Source: Streptomyces sp. NBC_01296 (GTDB lineage: Bacteria > Actinomycetota > Actinomycetes > Streptomycetales > Streptomycetaceae). Taken from it: a DNA stretch of 64,000 nucleotides. Positions 16,465 through 26,064 of this stretch are shown piece after piece. Both the position numbers and the translations under genes were made by a program. The stretch's first letter is position 1. Each line of letters starts with the position of its first letter. The notes under the pieces were generated by a model. The model was not told where the DNA came from and did no database searches. It saw nothing but the letters and a program-made list of their open reading frames with translations. The stretch spans positions 620,001 through 684,000 of the forward strand of contig NZ_CP130720.1 in the NCBI RefSeq assembly GCF_035984415.1. The letters run 5' to 3'.

Positions 16465-18345
16465 ATGACGCAGCAGAAGGCCGGAAAGCCGAAGGACACC
16501 GCGCTGCCCGCGCCACCGGAGTTCAAGTTCACCTGGGGCCAGCACAACAAGGCGATGGAACGGCTGTCGCTCGCCCAGATGGCTCGCCGCGTACCCTCCG
16601 CCCTCGCGCAGACCGCGAAGCTGGCCTGGGCGGTGAACCGCACGGCGTTCCTCTGGCTCGTGTGCGCGCAGCTGCTCGGCGGGGTGTGCACCGCCGCCTC
16701 CCTCGCCGCGGTCTCGAGGGCCATGGGTCCGCTGCTCGCCGGCGGCACCGCCGAGCAGCGCATCGCCGCCGCCACGTGGCCCCTGGCCGCCGCAGCAGCG
16801 ATGACGGCCGTGGGGGCGCTGGCTTCCATCGCCGCGGGCAGCGCCGCCCGGCGCCTGAACCCCGGCATGTCCACCATCGCCGACCTGGCCATGGTCGACG
16901 CGCACATGGACGTCGAGTTGGCCGCCTACGACGCCCCCGACTTCACCGAGCGCTCCGAGGCGGCGGAAACGGGATCCGCCCGCTCCTCCATGCTGCTGCA
17001 GGACGCGCTCGGCTTCACCGGCGGGCTGATCGACATGCTCGCCGTGGCGTCGGTGCTGTCCCTGGTGCACCCGCTGCTCCTGCCGCTCCTGCTGCTGTCG
17101 GTGATCCCCCGGGGTCTGGGCTCGGTCTTCGCCGCACGCCTCGACTACCGCCTCCACAACGAGACGGTCGCCTCCCGCAACATCCGCCACATGATGCGCT
17201 GGCACCTCACGACTCCCAAGCTTGCCGACGAGCTCCGCGGCAACAGCATGCGGGCGTACGCGCACCACTGGTACGCGGCCGTCTGCGCGCGGATCGACTC
17301 CAAAATGGTCAGCTCCGCCCCGCGCTACCTGGCCGTGTACCTGGCCGCAGCCGCCGTGTCCGGTCTGTTCATCGCCCTGACCTGGATGTCCCTCGGCGCC
17401 CTGGTGATCGGCGGCTACATGGCCGTGGCCGCGGCCGGCACCGCCATTGTCGCCATGCGGACGTCCACCGCGGCCCTGTCGCAACTCGTCGTGTACGGCG
17501 CGGCGATGTTCCAACACGCCCTCTACCTCGGCGACTACGCCGCCTTCATCGCGCACTCGGCCGAGCAGTCCGTACCGCGCGGGGCGCAGGTGCTGGACGC
17601 CCCGCAGAAGATTCGGATGGAGGGGGCCTCGTACACGTATCCGGGCAAGGACACCCCGGCGCTGGGGCCGGTGGACCTCACCCTGAACCGCGGGGAGGTC
17701 GTCGCCCTCATCGGGGAGAACGGCGCCGGCAAGTCCACGTTCATCCGGCTGCTGACGGCGCTGACGACACCGACGGCCGGCAGCGTGTCCTGGGACGGCG
17801 TGCCGACCTCGGATGCCGACCAGCGTTCGGCGTGGACCCACGTCGGACTCGTCACGCAGTCGTACGGCAACTGGCCCTTCTCGACCCGCGAGAACATCAC
17901 GCTCGGCCAGCCCGATGCCCGCGGTGAAGAGGCCGTCTGGGAAGCCCTGGCCGCGGTCGGCATGAAGGAGGCCGTGCAGGAATTCCCCGATGGCCTGGAC
18001 ACACTGCTGGCGCGGTCCCTGTGGGGTGGCCACGAGCCCTCGGGCGGCCAGTGGCAGCGCCTCGCGTGCGGCAGGGCCTTCCACCGGCGGCCGGCGCTCC
18101 TCGTCATGGACGAGCCGACGTCGGCGATGGACCCGCGCGGGGAGCACAGGGTGTTCTCCGGGCTGCGGGACATGAAGGACGACCGGATCACGGTGATCGT
18201 CACGCACCGGATGGAAAACTGCCGCCTCGCCGACCGGATCATCGTCCTCGACGCCGGCAGGATCGCGGAGCAGGGCACGTACGAGGAACTGGTGCGGCTG
18301 GAGGGCTCCTTCGCCGAGCTCGTGCGGCTCTCCCAGGACCGGTAG
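16465..18345 (+). CDS. ABC exporter half-transporter (fused TMD-NBD)
   Basis: 626-residue ABC exporter subunit. After a polar N-terminus it has about six transmembrane helices between residues 60 and 350 and a C-terminal ATPase with Walker A GENGAGKST (about 425-433), Q-loop VTQSYG, signature EPSGGQWQR, Walker B LLVMDEPTSAMD and H-loop VTHR. The signature begins EPSGG rather than LSGGQ, a variant seen in Streptomyces peptide and lipid exporters. ATG 16465 is preceded by GGAGGAG. It probably works as a homodimer, since no partner gene adjoins. No peptide precursor gene was seen nearby. Confidence 0.92.
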   Translation: MTQQKAGKPKDTALPAPPEFKFTWGQHNKAMERLSLAQMARRVPSALAQTAKLAWAVNRTAFLWLVCAQLLGGVCTAASLAAVSRAMGPLLAGGTAEQRIAAATWPLAAAAAMTAVGALASIAAGSAARRLNPGMSTIADLAMVDAHMDVELAAYDAPDFTERSEAAETGSARSSMLLQDALGFTGGLIDMLAVASVLSLVHPLLLPLLLLSVIPRGLGSVFAARLDYRLHNETVASRNIRHMMRWHLTTPKLADELRGNSMRAYAHHWYAAVCARIDSKMVSSAPRYLAVYLAAAAVSGLFIALTWMSLGALVIGGYMAVAAAGTAIVAMRTSTAALSQLVVYGAAMFQHALYLGDYAAFIAHSAEQSVPRGAQVLDAPQKIRMEGASYTYPGKDTPALGPVDLTLNRGEVVALIGENGAGKSTFIRLLTALTTPTAGSVSWDGVPTSDADQRSAWTHVGLVTQSYGNWPFSTRENITLGQPDARGEEAVWEALAAVGMKEAVQEFPDGLDTLLARSLWGGHEPSGGQWQRLACGRAFHRRPALLVMDEPTSAMDPRGEHRVFSGLRDMKDDRITVIVTHRMENCRLADRIIVLDAGRIAEQGTYEELVRLEGSFAELVRLSQDR

Positions 18346-18353
18346 CCGGCTTC

Positions 18354-18413
18354 CCGCAGGGGCGTGGGCCTGATGCACGGCGCAGCCGCTGTGCTCCCCC
18401 CACGTCCCTGCGG
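18354..18413. terminator. Strong bidirectional terminator
   Basis: 15-base arms 18354-18368 (CCGCAGGGGCGTGGG) and 18399-18413 (CCCACGTCCCTGCGG), which pair except for one G-T position. The loop contains a further small dyad. It lies between convergent genes, the ABC exporter (ends 18345) and the secreted protein (ends 18435), and can serve both. Confidence 0.8.
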
Positions 18414-18434
18414 TCGCGCGCAGGGGGTCGGGCG

Positions 18435-19361
18435 TCAGGTCAGGACGACGACCTTGTGCATGCCCTTGATCGCATGCGGGAGTCCCGTCTTGTCGTCCGG
18501 GACGAAGCAGAGCAGTACGTACGTGCCCGGGGGCAGGTTCCGGGTCTCCAGCAGTGCGGAGCGGCCGGGCGAGAGGACACCGAGGCCGACGGGCCGCCCG
18601 GTGTAGGGCAGCGGACCGGGTGCGGTGCGGTCGAAGACGGCCTGGATCTGGGCGTCCGTGGTGCCGGGTGCGACGGGCTGCACCGCCATCTCGTGCAGTT
18701 CGCTCGAGGAGTTGTGCACCAGGATGCCGTCCGCGGCCCGGTCCAGGCCGTGGACGTCGAAGCGGGGGCCGTCCGCGGTGTCCCGTTCGATCACCAGGCT
18801 GTCGGCGAAGTCCGTCGGGCTCCCGGACATCCTGTGGCCTTGGAGCTGAAGCGTACGGGTGACCGGGTGGGCCGGATCCGCGAGGAAGGCGCCGAAGTCC
18901 AGCAGGACGAGCTCGCCTGCGGTGATCGGCGCGGTGAAGGTCTCCGGGACCGATGGGGTGACCTGTGCCCCGCCGAACAGGTCCGCCTCGTCGCGCACCG
19001 CGGATATGCCCTCGGCGGTGGGGACGGGCTGGTGGCTGACGGCCTTGGCGAGGTCGGCCAGCACCTGGTCCACCGTCACGCCGGGGTGCGGCCGGAAGGC
19101 CTGCAGGAAGTGCCCGTTCGGGTCGTCGGTCCTGACGCGGAAGGACACCAGGCCCGCCTGCGCGGACTGCGGCGCCTCGATACCCGACGCCGTGATCTGC
19201 ACGTCGACGGGCCTCGGCGCACGCAGCCCGACATCGACCTGGCCCTGGGGGTCGCCGTTGTCTGCAGTGTCGGCGACGGCCGGAGCGCCGAGGGAGGTGG
19301 CGAGGACGAGCGCGGCTGCGGCCGTCGCTCGCACCCCGTGCTTGAGCAGTGCGCTACGCAT
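18435..19361 (-). CDS. Secreted protein with cupredoxin-like C-terminus
   Basis: 308-residue exported protein. A Sec signal (basic start, ALVLATSLGAPAVADTA) is followed by a beta-rich domain (VDVQITASGIEAPQSAQAGLVSF at about 50-75, typical of cupredoxin entry strands) and a C-terminal segment with GTYVLLCFVPD, then PHAIKGMHKVVVL. The Cys, following His and Met-His spacing resembles a type-1 copper site, though the set is not complete enough to be sure that copper binds. ATG 19361 has CAGGAG. The function is unknown; a strong terminator follows the gene. Confidence 0.78.
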   Translation of the reverse strand: MRSALLKHGVRATAAAALVLATSLGAPAVADTADNGDPQGQVDVGLRAPRPVDVQITASGIEAPQSAQAGLVSFRVRTDDPNGHFLQAFRPHPGVTVDQVLADLAKAVSHQPVPTAEGISAVRDEADLFGGAQVTPSVPETFTAPITAGELVLLDFGAFLADPAHPVTRTLQLQGHRMSGSPTDFADSLVIERDTADGPRFDVHGLDRAADGILVHNSSSELHEMAVQPVAPGTTDAQIQAVFDRTAPGPLPYTGRPVGLGVLSPGRSALLETRNLPPGTYVLLCFVPDDKTGLPHAIKGMHKVVVLT

Positions 19362-19631
19362 GGGTCTCCTGTCGTGGAACGGCCCCCGGACAGGGCGGCA
19401 CCTTCGGAGCCCGGGCGGCGTCAGCCACGCACGCTACGGGTTCACTCCAAGACACCGACGCTCGAACTGACGTATTCGGCACAGACGTCGGCCGCAATGA
19501 CGGCCGAGCCCCACCAGGGCGTCCGTCGGGTCCCGGCGCAATCGCCGACGTCGCGGGAATCCGTGTCCGTCGCCGCCGCCGGGCTTCCGTCGTAGGCTGA
19601 ATCCCGCACGTGGTGGACAGGAGGTGCTCGG

Positions 19632-20312
19632 GTGGCCGGGACGATGGTGGCCGAGGTGATGGCCGAGCTGGCCGCGCTCGAGGAACCGAGGGCACGCGAG
19701 GTGAACGAGAAACACGGTGACGATCACGGTGTGAACCTCGGCAGGCTGCGCGCGCTCGCGAAGCGGCTGAAGACGCAGCAGGAACTGGCGGGCGAGCTCT
19801 GGGAGACGGACGACACCGCGGCGAAACTGCTGGCCATCCTGATCTGCCGCCCGAAGGCGTTCGAGCGCGACGAGTTGGACGTCATGCTGCGCCGGGCGCG
19901 CACGCCCAAGGTGCACGACTGGCTCGTGAACTACGTGGTGAAGAAGAACCCGCACGCCGAAGAACTGCGCGTGGCCTGGTTCGCCGATCCGGATCCAGTG
20001 GTCGCGAGTGCCGGCTGGGCGCTGACCACCGAGCGCGTGGCGAAGAAGCCCGAGGGCCTCGACCTCGCGGGACTGCTCGACATCATCGAGGCGGAGATGA
20101 AGGACGCCCCGGATCGCCTGCAGTGGGCCATGAACCACTGCCTGGCTCAGATCGGGATCGACCACCCCGAGCACCGCGCCCGGGCGATCGACATCGGTGA
20201 GCGTCTGGAGGTGCTCAAGGACTACCCGACCTCCCCGGGCTGCACGTCTCCGTTCGCCCCCGTCTGGATCACCGAGCTGGTCCGCCGGCAGCAGGACGAG
20301 ACGCCGGCTTGA
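19632..20312 (+). CDS. DNA alkylation repair (AlkD-like) HEAT-repeat protein
   Basis: 226-residue all-helical protein resembling the AlkD/DNA alkylation-repair family of HEAT-like repeats, which bind alkylated DNA and can excise bulky or cationic adducts. Helical repeats include GRLRALAKRLKTQQELAGELW, TDDTAAKLLAILICRP and PDPVVASAGWALTTERVAKKP. GTG 19632 is chosen because GGAGGT lies 7 bases before it; ATG 19644 is the alternative. Basic residues on successive helices fit DNA binding. It stands alone. Confidence 0.8.
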   Translation: MAGTMVAEVMAELAALEEPRAREVNEKHGDDHGVNLGRLRALAKRLKTQQELAGELWETDDTAAKLLAILICRPKAFERDELDVMLRRARTPKVHDWLVNYVVKKNPHAEELRVAWFADPDPVVASAGWALTTERVAKKPEGLDLAGLLDIIEAEMKDAPDRLQWAMNHCLAQIGIDHPEHRARAIDIGERLEVLKDYPTSPGCTSPFAPVWITELVRRQQDETPA

Positions 20313-20521
20313 GGGGTGGGGGCGCTCGCCGCAGACATGGCCGGCCGTCGGATCCCGGACGCCGGCAGCGGCACGCACCACGGACCCCGCGCTGGCCGTC
20401 ACCTCACGGTGGCGGCCGGCGCCATGGCATGCGGGGTGGACACAGACGGCCGGCCGCCGCACTGACGCATGCCGTCGCCCTGTAGTGGTGGCGGTGTGCA
20501 GCACGGGCACCCGGGGGTCGG

Positions 20522-21202
20522 TCAGGCGGTGGCGGCGGTCACCGGTGCGTGCTCGGTCTGGGTCGGTACGGCGGCCGGGGCCTCGGCGGCCGGGGCGGTG
20601 TGCTGGATCGCCGTGTAGTAGACGGTGGAGCCCTGCTTGGCGCGCTCCGCCAGGCTGCGGGCCACCAGACGCTCGGTGGTCGTGCGCACGAGGTTGTCGC
20701 TGAGGTTGCGGTCCGGGTGCGCGGTGGTCAGGGCCTGGGCGATCTCGCGGGCCGTCTTCGGCTCCGTCTGACCGCTCAGGTGCCGGTGGATGAGCTCCGT
20801 CAGCGGGACCGGCTTCTCCTTGGACGCAGGCGCCTGCTTCGCCGCGGCCTGCTTCGCCACGGGCTTCTTCGCCACGGGCTTCTTCGCCGCAGCCTTCACC
20901 GCCGTTGCCTTCTTGGTGGTGCCCTTCTTCGCGTCGGCCGTGGTTGCGGTCTTCGCCGCCGGCTTCCTCACCGAGGCCGCGGTCTTCTTGCCGGTGCGCG
21001 GCGCGGGCACCGCAGTCGCGGTGTCGCCGATGGCCGCCCGCATGCCGACGAGGAGTTCGTGGTCCTGCTCCAGACCCGTCAGGTCCTCCTGCAGGGAGGA
21101 GATCTCCTTGCGGATCCGTTCCTGCTCGGCGGTGTTCAGTGCGAGGTCGGCGGTGACCTTTTCGGCGTACTGGGACTTGAGAGTGGGCTCCTGTGCGGTC
21201 AT
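20522..21202 (-). CDS. Coiled-coil protein with Lys/Ala-rich linker and C-terminal winged helix
   Basis: 226-residue protein of a family common in streptomycetes without a known role. Residues 10-55 form a coiled coil (AEQERIRKEISSLQEDLTGLEQDHELL). Residues 70-128 are a basic linker made of Ala, Lys, Thr and Pro with repeated AKKPVAKKPVAK, like histone H1 tails. Residues 130-200 look like a winged helix (LTELIHRHLSGQ, KTAREIAQALT, NLVRTTTERLVARSLAER). It is plausibly a nucleoid- or DNA-associated regulator. ATG 21202 has GAGGAG. A TAGAGT hexamer at 21235-21240 (minus) may be its -10 box. Confidence 0.8.
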   Translation of the reverse strand: MTAQEPTLKSQYAEKVTADLALNTAEQERIRKEISSLQEDLTGLEQDHELLVGMRAAIGDTATAVPAPRTGKKTAASVRKPAAKTATTADAKKGTTKKATAVKAAAKKPVAKKPVAKQAAAKQAPASKEKPVPLTELIHRHLSGQTEPKTAREIAQALTTAHPDRNLSDNLVRTTTERLVARSLAERAKQGSTVYYTAIQHTAPAAEAPAAVPTQTEHAPVTAATA

Positions 21203-21668
21203 GAGGGCTCCTCGATAGACGGTGTTGTCTGCGGACTCTACCCAGGTCACCTGTGAGGTGTGTGGGTTTGAGCGATACCGGATACTCGCCTGTTGGGGAC
21301 GAGGCGCGCTGGAGCAGGGCATCGGGGAGGGTGGGTGTCCATCCCCCGGTGTGCTGGACGAGCGCCCTGTTCCCGCAGGTCAGTTCGGGTGATCGCTCGT
21401 ACGGGGATGGAGGTGTGTGCGTGCAGGGTGGTGGACGCGATCTCCAACCTGCCGGTGAGCCAGCGTCGTTGCGGCCCCGTATCCGCGTGCCGTTCGCAGG
21501 CCGATGCCTCGAGCGCTGGTGGCGGAGACACAACAGCACCCGCGCCGAGGTCCCGTCCCGGCGCGGGCCCGCGCGTACGACGGTCCCCGGCATCGGGCCT
21601 CGACACGGTGGGCGGACCGCGCAGGCGTAGGCTTCGCTCAACACGGGCGCAGCAAGGGGGCGGAGTAC
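21203..21668. other. 466-base intergenic region, no gene supported
   Basis: Divergent spacer between the coiled-coil/winged-helix gene and the first DUF4139 gene. It must hold both promoters. I see a possible -10 (TAGAGT, minus strand 21240-21235) and no convincing dyad, RNA gene or protein gene. Open frames through it lack ribosome sites and recognisable sequence. Confidence 0.5.
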
Positions 21669-23810
21669 ATGACGGCTGAGACACCACACACGTGGAGGTC
21701 GACCCTCGATTCGGTCGTGGTGTATGCGCAGGGCGCGGTCTGCCGCCGACTGGTCCGGGGCAGCGTGCCCGCGAACGGCCGGCTGCGGGTGACGGGACTG
21801 CCCCGTTCGCTGGACCCGGGTTCACTGCGGGTCCGTGTCCTGGGCGCCCCCGGGGTGCGCGTCACCGAGGCCCGGGTGGAGGTCGAGGCCGGGCTGCCCG
21901 ACACCGGCGCACCCGACGCGCTGCGGCGCGAGGTCGTACGGTTGCGCGACGACCGCGCGGCCGCGCAGGGGCGCCGGGACCGGCAACTGGGCCTGATCGA
22001 GGAGGTCAGGGTTCTACACCCGGTGCCGCCGCCCCGCAGGCGCGGTGATCCGCACCGCCGCACGCCCGTCGACGCATGGCTCGGGCTCGCCGACTTCGTC
22101 GAGGAGCGGCTGACACAACTGCACACCCGCCTCGCCGAGTTGGAGGCGGCACTGCGCCGCGTGGAGCACGAGCTCGCCGTCGCCGCGGACAGACTCGCCC
22201 GTGCCTCCACCGACGCACCGTCAGCGCACGTGGAGACCACGGTCTGTGCGGTCCTGACCCTCGACGCCACCGGTGACGCGGAGGCGGAGGCGGAGACGGA
22301 CGCGGAGCTGGAGCTGGAGCTCGAATACGCCGTGCCCGGCGCCGTCTGGGTGCCCGCCTACCGTCTCACCCACCGCCAGGGCGACGGCACCGGCCGTCTC
22401 GTCCTGCGCGCCTCGGTCGCCCAGCGCACCGGCGAGGACTGGACCGGCGTGCGCATCGCCCTGGCCACCGCCGACCTGCAGCGCCGCACCGACCTGCCGA
22501 GGCTCCGCTCGGTCCGGATCGGACGCCGTCAGCCCGCCCCCGCGCCCTCCGGCTGGCGCGAGCCTCCGGCGGGGCTCGCCGACCTGTTCACCGGGTACCT
22601 GGCGGCCGGCCCCCGCCCGGCCCCGCCGACCCCGCGCCCGGCACCCGCTGCCCTCCGGGTCGGTTCCGCATCCGGTCCCGTACCACCACCGCCCCCACCG
22701 CCGTCGGTGCCGAAGCCCCAGGCGCCGCAGGGCTACGGCGCGGCGCCCGGCGCGTTCCCGGTCCCCGGCGGTGCGGACGGCGCCACCCCGGCGGTCTTCG
22801 GCGCCTCCATGCCCGCCCCCGCGCAGCCGGGCCGGTCCCGAGCGGCCGGCAGGCCGGCCGGCGGCGGCTTCGGCGGGGCCCCCGCCACCATGGCCCCCGC
22901 CGCGATGGCCCCGGCGGCCCCCGCGGCTCCCGGAGGGGCCCCGCCACCGCAGCCTGCGCCGCCCCCGGCCGGTCCGCCGCAGCCGAGCGGCGCCGAACTC
23001 GACTACGCCGCCCTCGTGCTGTGCGGCCCCGACGAGCAGGGCAGCCGCCGGGGCAGGCTGTTCCCCGGCTCTCCCTTCGATCCGGAGGCGGCCGCGTACC
23101 GCCGCCGCGCCGAAGCGGTGGCCGGGCTGCCGCTGCCCCGGCACGCCGTGCGTCCCCGTACATCGGCGGGTTCCTTCGACCACCGCTTCGATGCCGCCGC
23201 CCGCGTCGACATCCCGTCGGACGGCACCTGGCAGACCGTCACCGTCGGTGAGATCCCGGTCGGTCTGCGTACCGAGTACCTCTGCGTGCCGTCCGTCGAG
23301 CCGACCGTGTACGCGACGCTGCTGCTCTCCAACGCCACCGGTCAGGCCCTGCTGGCCGGCCCGGTCGAGATCACCGTCGACGGCGAGTTCCTGCTGACCG
23401 CCGCACTCCCCACGCTCGCCCCCGGTGGTGTCCGCCGGGTGGGGCTCGGGCCGGCCGAGGGCATCGCGGTCACCCGTCGTACGAACCTGCACGAGTCGAC
23501 CTCGGGCCTGCGGGGCAACACCACCGTGCTCGACCACCGCGTCCACGTGGAGCTGGCCAACCGGCTCGCGCGGCCCGTCACCGTCGAGGTCCGCGAGCGG
23601 GTGCCCGTCACCACCGAATCGGACGTCCGGATCGAGGAACGGGCCGACTGGACGGCACCCGAGGCCGGAACGGGGCCGGAGCACCATGCCCCGGGCACCC
23701 GCGTCTGGCGGGTGGAGCTGCCCGCCGGCGCCACCGCCGCCCTCGACGGCGGCTACGAGATCCGCATCCCGGCCGGCAAGGCCTTGGTCGACGGCAACCG
23801 CAGGAGCTGA
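21669..23810 (+). CDS. DUF4139 (MuiA-like) protein with Pro/Ala/Gly-rich insert
   Basis: 713-residue protein of the DUF4139/mucoidy-inhibitor A family. An N-terminal beta domain (SVVVYAQGAVCRR to about 90) is followed by a coiled coil (about 95-190) and then the DUF4139 core, beginning YAVPGAVWVPAYRL. The core is split by a low-complexity insert of about 150 residues (roughly 290-445) made of Pro, Ala and Gly. The beta-sandwich resumes from about 510 (DHRFDAAARVDIP) with the family motif LRTEYLCVPSVEP. No signal peptide is seen. The start is ATG 21669 (GCGGAG upstream). It is followed six bases later by a paralogue. Confidence 0.85.
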   Translation: MTAETPHTWRSTLDSVVVYAQGAVCRRLVRGSVPANGRLRVTGLPRSLDPGSLRVRVLGAPGVRVTEARVEVEAGLPDTGAPDALRREVVRLRDDRAAAQGRRDRQLGLIEEVRVLHPVPPPRRRGDPHRRTPVDAWLGLADFVEERLTQLHTRLAELEAALRRVEHELAVAADRLARASTDAPSAHVETTVCAVLTLDATGDAEAEAETDAELELELEYAVPGAVWVPAYRLTHRQGDGTGRLVLRASVAQRTGEDWTGVRIALATADLQRRTDLPRLRSVRIGRRQPAPAPSGWREPPAGLADLFTGYLAAGPRPAPPTPRPAPAALRVGSASGPVPPPPPPPSVPKPQAPQGYGAAPGAFPVPGGADGATPAVFGASMPAPAQPGRSRAAGRPAGGGFGGAPATMAPAAMAPAAPAAPGGAPPPQPAPPPAGPPQPSGAELDYAALVLCGPDEQGSRRGRLFPGSPFDPEAAAYRRRAEAVAGLPLPRHAVRPRTSAGSFDHRFDAAARVDIPSDGTWQTVTVGEIPVGLRTEYLCVPSVEPTVYATLLLSNATGQALLAGPVEITVDGEFLLTAALPTLAPGGVRRVGLGPAEGIAVTRRTNLHESTSGLRGNTTVLDHRVHVELANRLARPVTVEVRERVPVTTESDVRIEERADWTAPEAGTGPEHHAPGTRVWRVELPAGATAALDGGYEIRIPAGKALVDGNRRS

Positions 23811-23816
23811 CACACC

Positions 23817-25376
23817 ATGTCCACCGCCCCGAAGCCGATCGCCCTTCCCGTCACCGCCGTCACCTGCCTGGAGGACCGGGCCCACATCGAGCGCGCCGTC
23901 GTGCTCGACCTTCGAGCCGGAGTCCAGCGGCTGCGCCTCGGGCCGGTCACCGCGCTGGCCGTCGACCGCACCCTCCACGCCGAGCTGACCGCCGATCACC
24001 CCGCGACCGTGCTCGACGTACGGATCGTCCGCACCTGGACACCGCGCGGGCCGCTGCCGTCCACCGACGACTCCGCCCTGAGTCGGAGCGTGCACACCCT
24101 CGAGGAGGAGCGGCTCGTCCTGGAGCAGCGCCGCGATCGGCTGCACTCCCGCCTCGACGTGCTCGGCCGTCTCGCCGCCGATCTCCTGCGGGAGATCGGC
24201 GAAGGGGCCGGCTCCGGAGAGAGCGAAGGACCGCGCTGGGCCGGCGAACTGGACCGGGTGGACGCCGAGCGCGACGCGTACGGGGAGCAACTGCGCGCCG
24301 CAGAGGCACGGCTGGCCACGCTCGATGCCGAACTCGGGGCGGTCCAGCGGGCCATGGCCCTGTCCGAGGAGGAGCCCGCCGAGCTGGTCGGACATGTCGA
24401 GCTGACCGTGGAGGCTGCGGCCGCCGGGCCGGCCGGTCTGCGCCTGAGCCACCTCGCCCCGTGTGCGCTGTGGCGGCCCGCCTACCGGGCCGTGCTCGAA
24501 GGGGATTCCCTGGCGCTGGAGACCGAAGCGATGGTCTGGCAGCGGACCGGCGAGGACTGGTCGGACGTACGGCTGACGCTGTCGACGGCCCGGTCGGCGT
24601 CGGCCACCGATCCGCCACGGCTGGACGAGGACCGGCTGACGCTCAAGGACCGCTCCGCGGCGGAGCGCCGCACGGTCGACGTCGAGCTGCGCGAGGAGGA
24701 GATCGGGGACCTCGGCCCGGCGCCGGTGCTCGGCCTGCCGGGGGTGGACGACGGCGGCGAGGCGCGGGTGCTGAGCGTCCCGGCACCCGTCTCGGTGCCC
24801 GGGGACGGCCGCGCGCACCGTGTGCCGGTGTCCGCCTTCACCACGGCCGCGAGCAGCGAGTACGCCTGCTCACCCGAGCTGTCCCCGCTGGTGACCCGGG
24901 TGGCGCGGTTCGCCAACGTGTCCGGCCATGCACTGCTCGCCGGTCCCGTGGACCTGGTCCGCAGCAGTGGGTTCAGTGGCCGCGGCACGCTGGACTTCAC
25001 CGCTCCCGGCGCCGCGGTCGAGCTCGCCTTCGGCAGCTGCGACGACCACCGGGTGGTCCGGCATGCCGAGGAGTCCCGCGCCACCGCCGGAATCACGCAG
25101 CGGACGGTGGTCACGCGCACGGTCCAGCTGTACCTGTCCCGGTTCTCCGCTCCCGGGGAACAGGGCGAACGGGTGGTCGCCCTCCGGGAGCGGATCCCGG
25201 TTTCCGAGGTCTCGGCGGTGGAGGTGCGCCTGCGCAAGGAGGCCTGCTCGCCGGCACCCGACGTGGTCGACGCCGAGGGCATCGTCCGCTGGGACGTCGC
25301 GCTCCCACCCGGCGGCCGGCGCAGCGTCACCCTGGTCTACGAACTGTCGGCGAGCGCCAAGGTCGCCGGGATCTGA
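23817..25376 (+). CDS. DUF4139 (MuiA-like) protein, second copy
   Basis: 519-residue paralogue of the preceding gene, separated by 6 bases and surely cotranscribed. Order: N-terminal beta domain (VTCLEDRAHIERAVVLDL), coiled coil (about 80-185, EERLVLEQRRDRLHSRL), then DUF4139 core starting LAPCALWRPAYRAV and continuing through QRTGEDWSDVRLTLSTA, SSEYACSPELSP and the C-terminal strand RSVTLVYELSAS. It lacks the long Pro/Ala/Gly insert. Tandem unequal paralogues suggest a heteromeric complex. MuiA in E. coli affects mucoidy, but biochemical function is unknown. Confidence 0.88.
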   Translation: MSTAPKPIALPVTAVTCLEDRAHIERAVVLDLRAGVQRLRLGPVTALAVDRTLHAELTADHPATVLDVRIVRTWTPRGPLPSTDDSALSRSVHTLEEERLVLEQRRDRLHSRLDVLGRLAADLLREIGEGAGSGESEGPRWAGELDRVDAERDAYGEQLRAAEARLATLDAELGAVQRAMALSEEEPAELVGHVELTVEAAAAGPAGLRLSHLAPCALWRPAYRAVLEGDSLALETEAMVWQRTGEDWSDVRLTLSTARSASATDPPRLDEDRLTLKDRSAAERRTVDVELREEEIGDLGPAPVLGLPGVDDGGEARVLSVPAPVSVPGDGRAHRVPVSAFTTAASSEYACSPELSPLVTRVARFANVSGHALLAGPVDLVRSSGFSGRGTLDFTAPGAAVELAFGSCDDHRVVRHAEESRATAGITQRTVVTRTVQLYLSRFSAPGEQGERVVALRERIPVSEVSAVEVRLRKEACSPAPDVVDAEGIVRWDVALPPGGRRSVTLVYELSASAKVAGI

Positions 25377-25433
25377 GGACCAAGGGGGTCTGCCCCGCTG
25401 AACCTGGACGGCCGGGCGGTTTCGTTCCGGGGC

Positions 25434-25988
25434 CTACTCGCCGCGCCCGGTGGCGAGGTCCCGTGCCCGGTCGACCAGTCCGGTACCGGCGGACAGCAGC
25501 CGGTTGTGGGGCCTCGAGGCGAGCGCTCCGGGGTGGGGCCGGGTCGGCGCGAACCTCTTGGCCCTGCGGACCTTGTCGCCCAACTTGTCCAGGGCCTCCG
25601 GCGCGCAGGCATGGCGGAGCCGGGGAAACAGGTTGTCCTCCTCGTCGTGCACGTGGGCGATGACCTCCGCTTTGAGCAAGGCGAGCACCCGGTCGAACTC
25701 CGGTCCCGCCGCGTCCAGTCCTTCGAGGTCCTTCAGCAGCTCCTCGACGTGGGCATGGTCGGCCAGTTCCTTGTCCGCGATGAGGTCGCCGTCCGGGAAG
25801 TGCTCCCGGACGACCGGATAGAGGTGTTCCTCCTCCGCCACCTGGTGCCGGACCAGTTCGATGGTCAGCAGTTCGGCCGCCTTCTGCCGCTCGCCGGCCG
25901 GGGTCGTGTGCTCGATCCTGACGAACAGCCCGTCCACCTCCCGGTGGTCGACGGTCAGTTCGGCGATGATGTCCCGTGCGTGTCGCAT
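25434..25988 (-). CDS. Hemerythrin-like (HHE) domain protein
   Basis: 184-residue four-helix HHE cation-binding protein. Di-iron ligand motifs are in place: DHREVDGLF near residue 14, HQVAEEEHLYPV near 50, ADHAHVEELL near 77 and HVHDEEDNLFPRL near 112. Such proteins bind a di-iron centre that senses or stores oxygen, NO or iron. A basic tail of about 50 residues follows. ATG 25988 has GGAAGAA upstream. It lies beyond the MFS gene in the same orientation, with 76 bases between them, so could be cotranscribed. Confidence 0.9.
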   Translation of the reverse strand: MRHARDIIAELTVDHREVDGLFVRIEHTTPAGERQKAAELLTIELVRHQVAEEEHLYPVVREHFPDGDLIADKELADHAHVEELLKDLEGLDAAGPEFDRVLALLKAEVIAHVHDEEDNLFPRLRHACAPEALDKLGDKVRRAKRFAPTRPHPGALASRPHNRLLSAGTGLVDRARDLATGRGE

Positions 25989-26064
25989 GCGTTCTTCCTT
26001 CCCGATCGGCCACGACCGGGCGGTGCGCGCCGGTCCCTGCGCGCGTACCCGGGAAGACGCGGCC

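Noticed and set aside
22221..24818. 865-codon minus-strand frame over the DUF4139 genes
   Set aside because: No domain, no start signal, and exact antisense to two well-supported genes; an effect of GC-rich codon positions.
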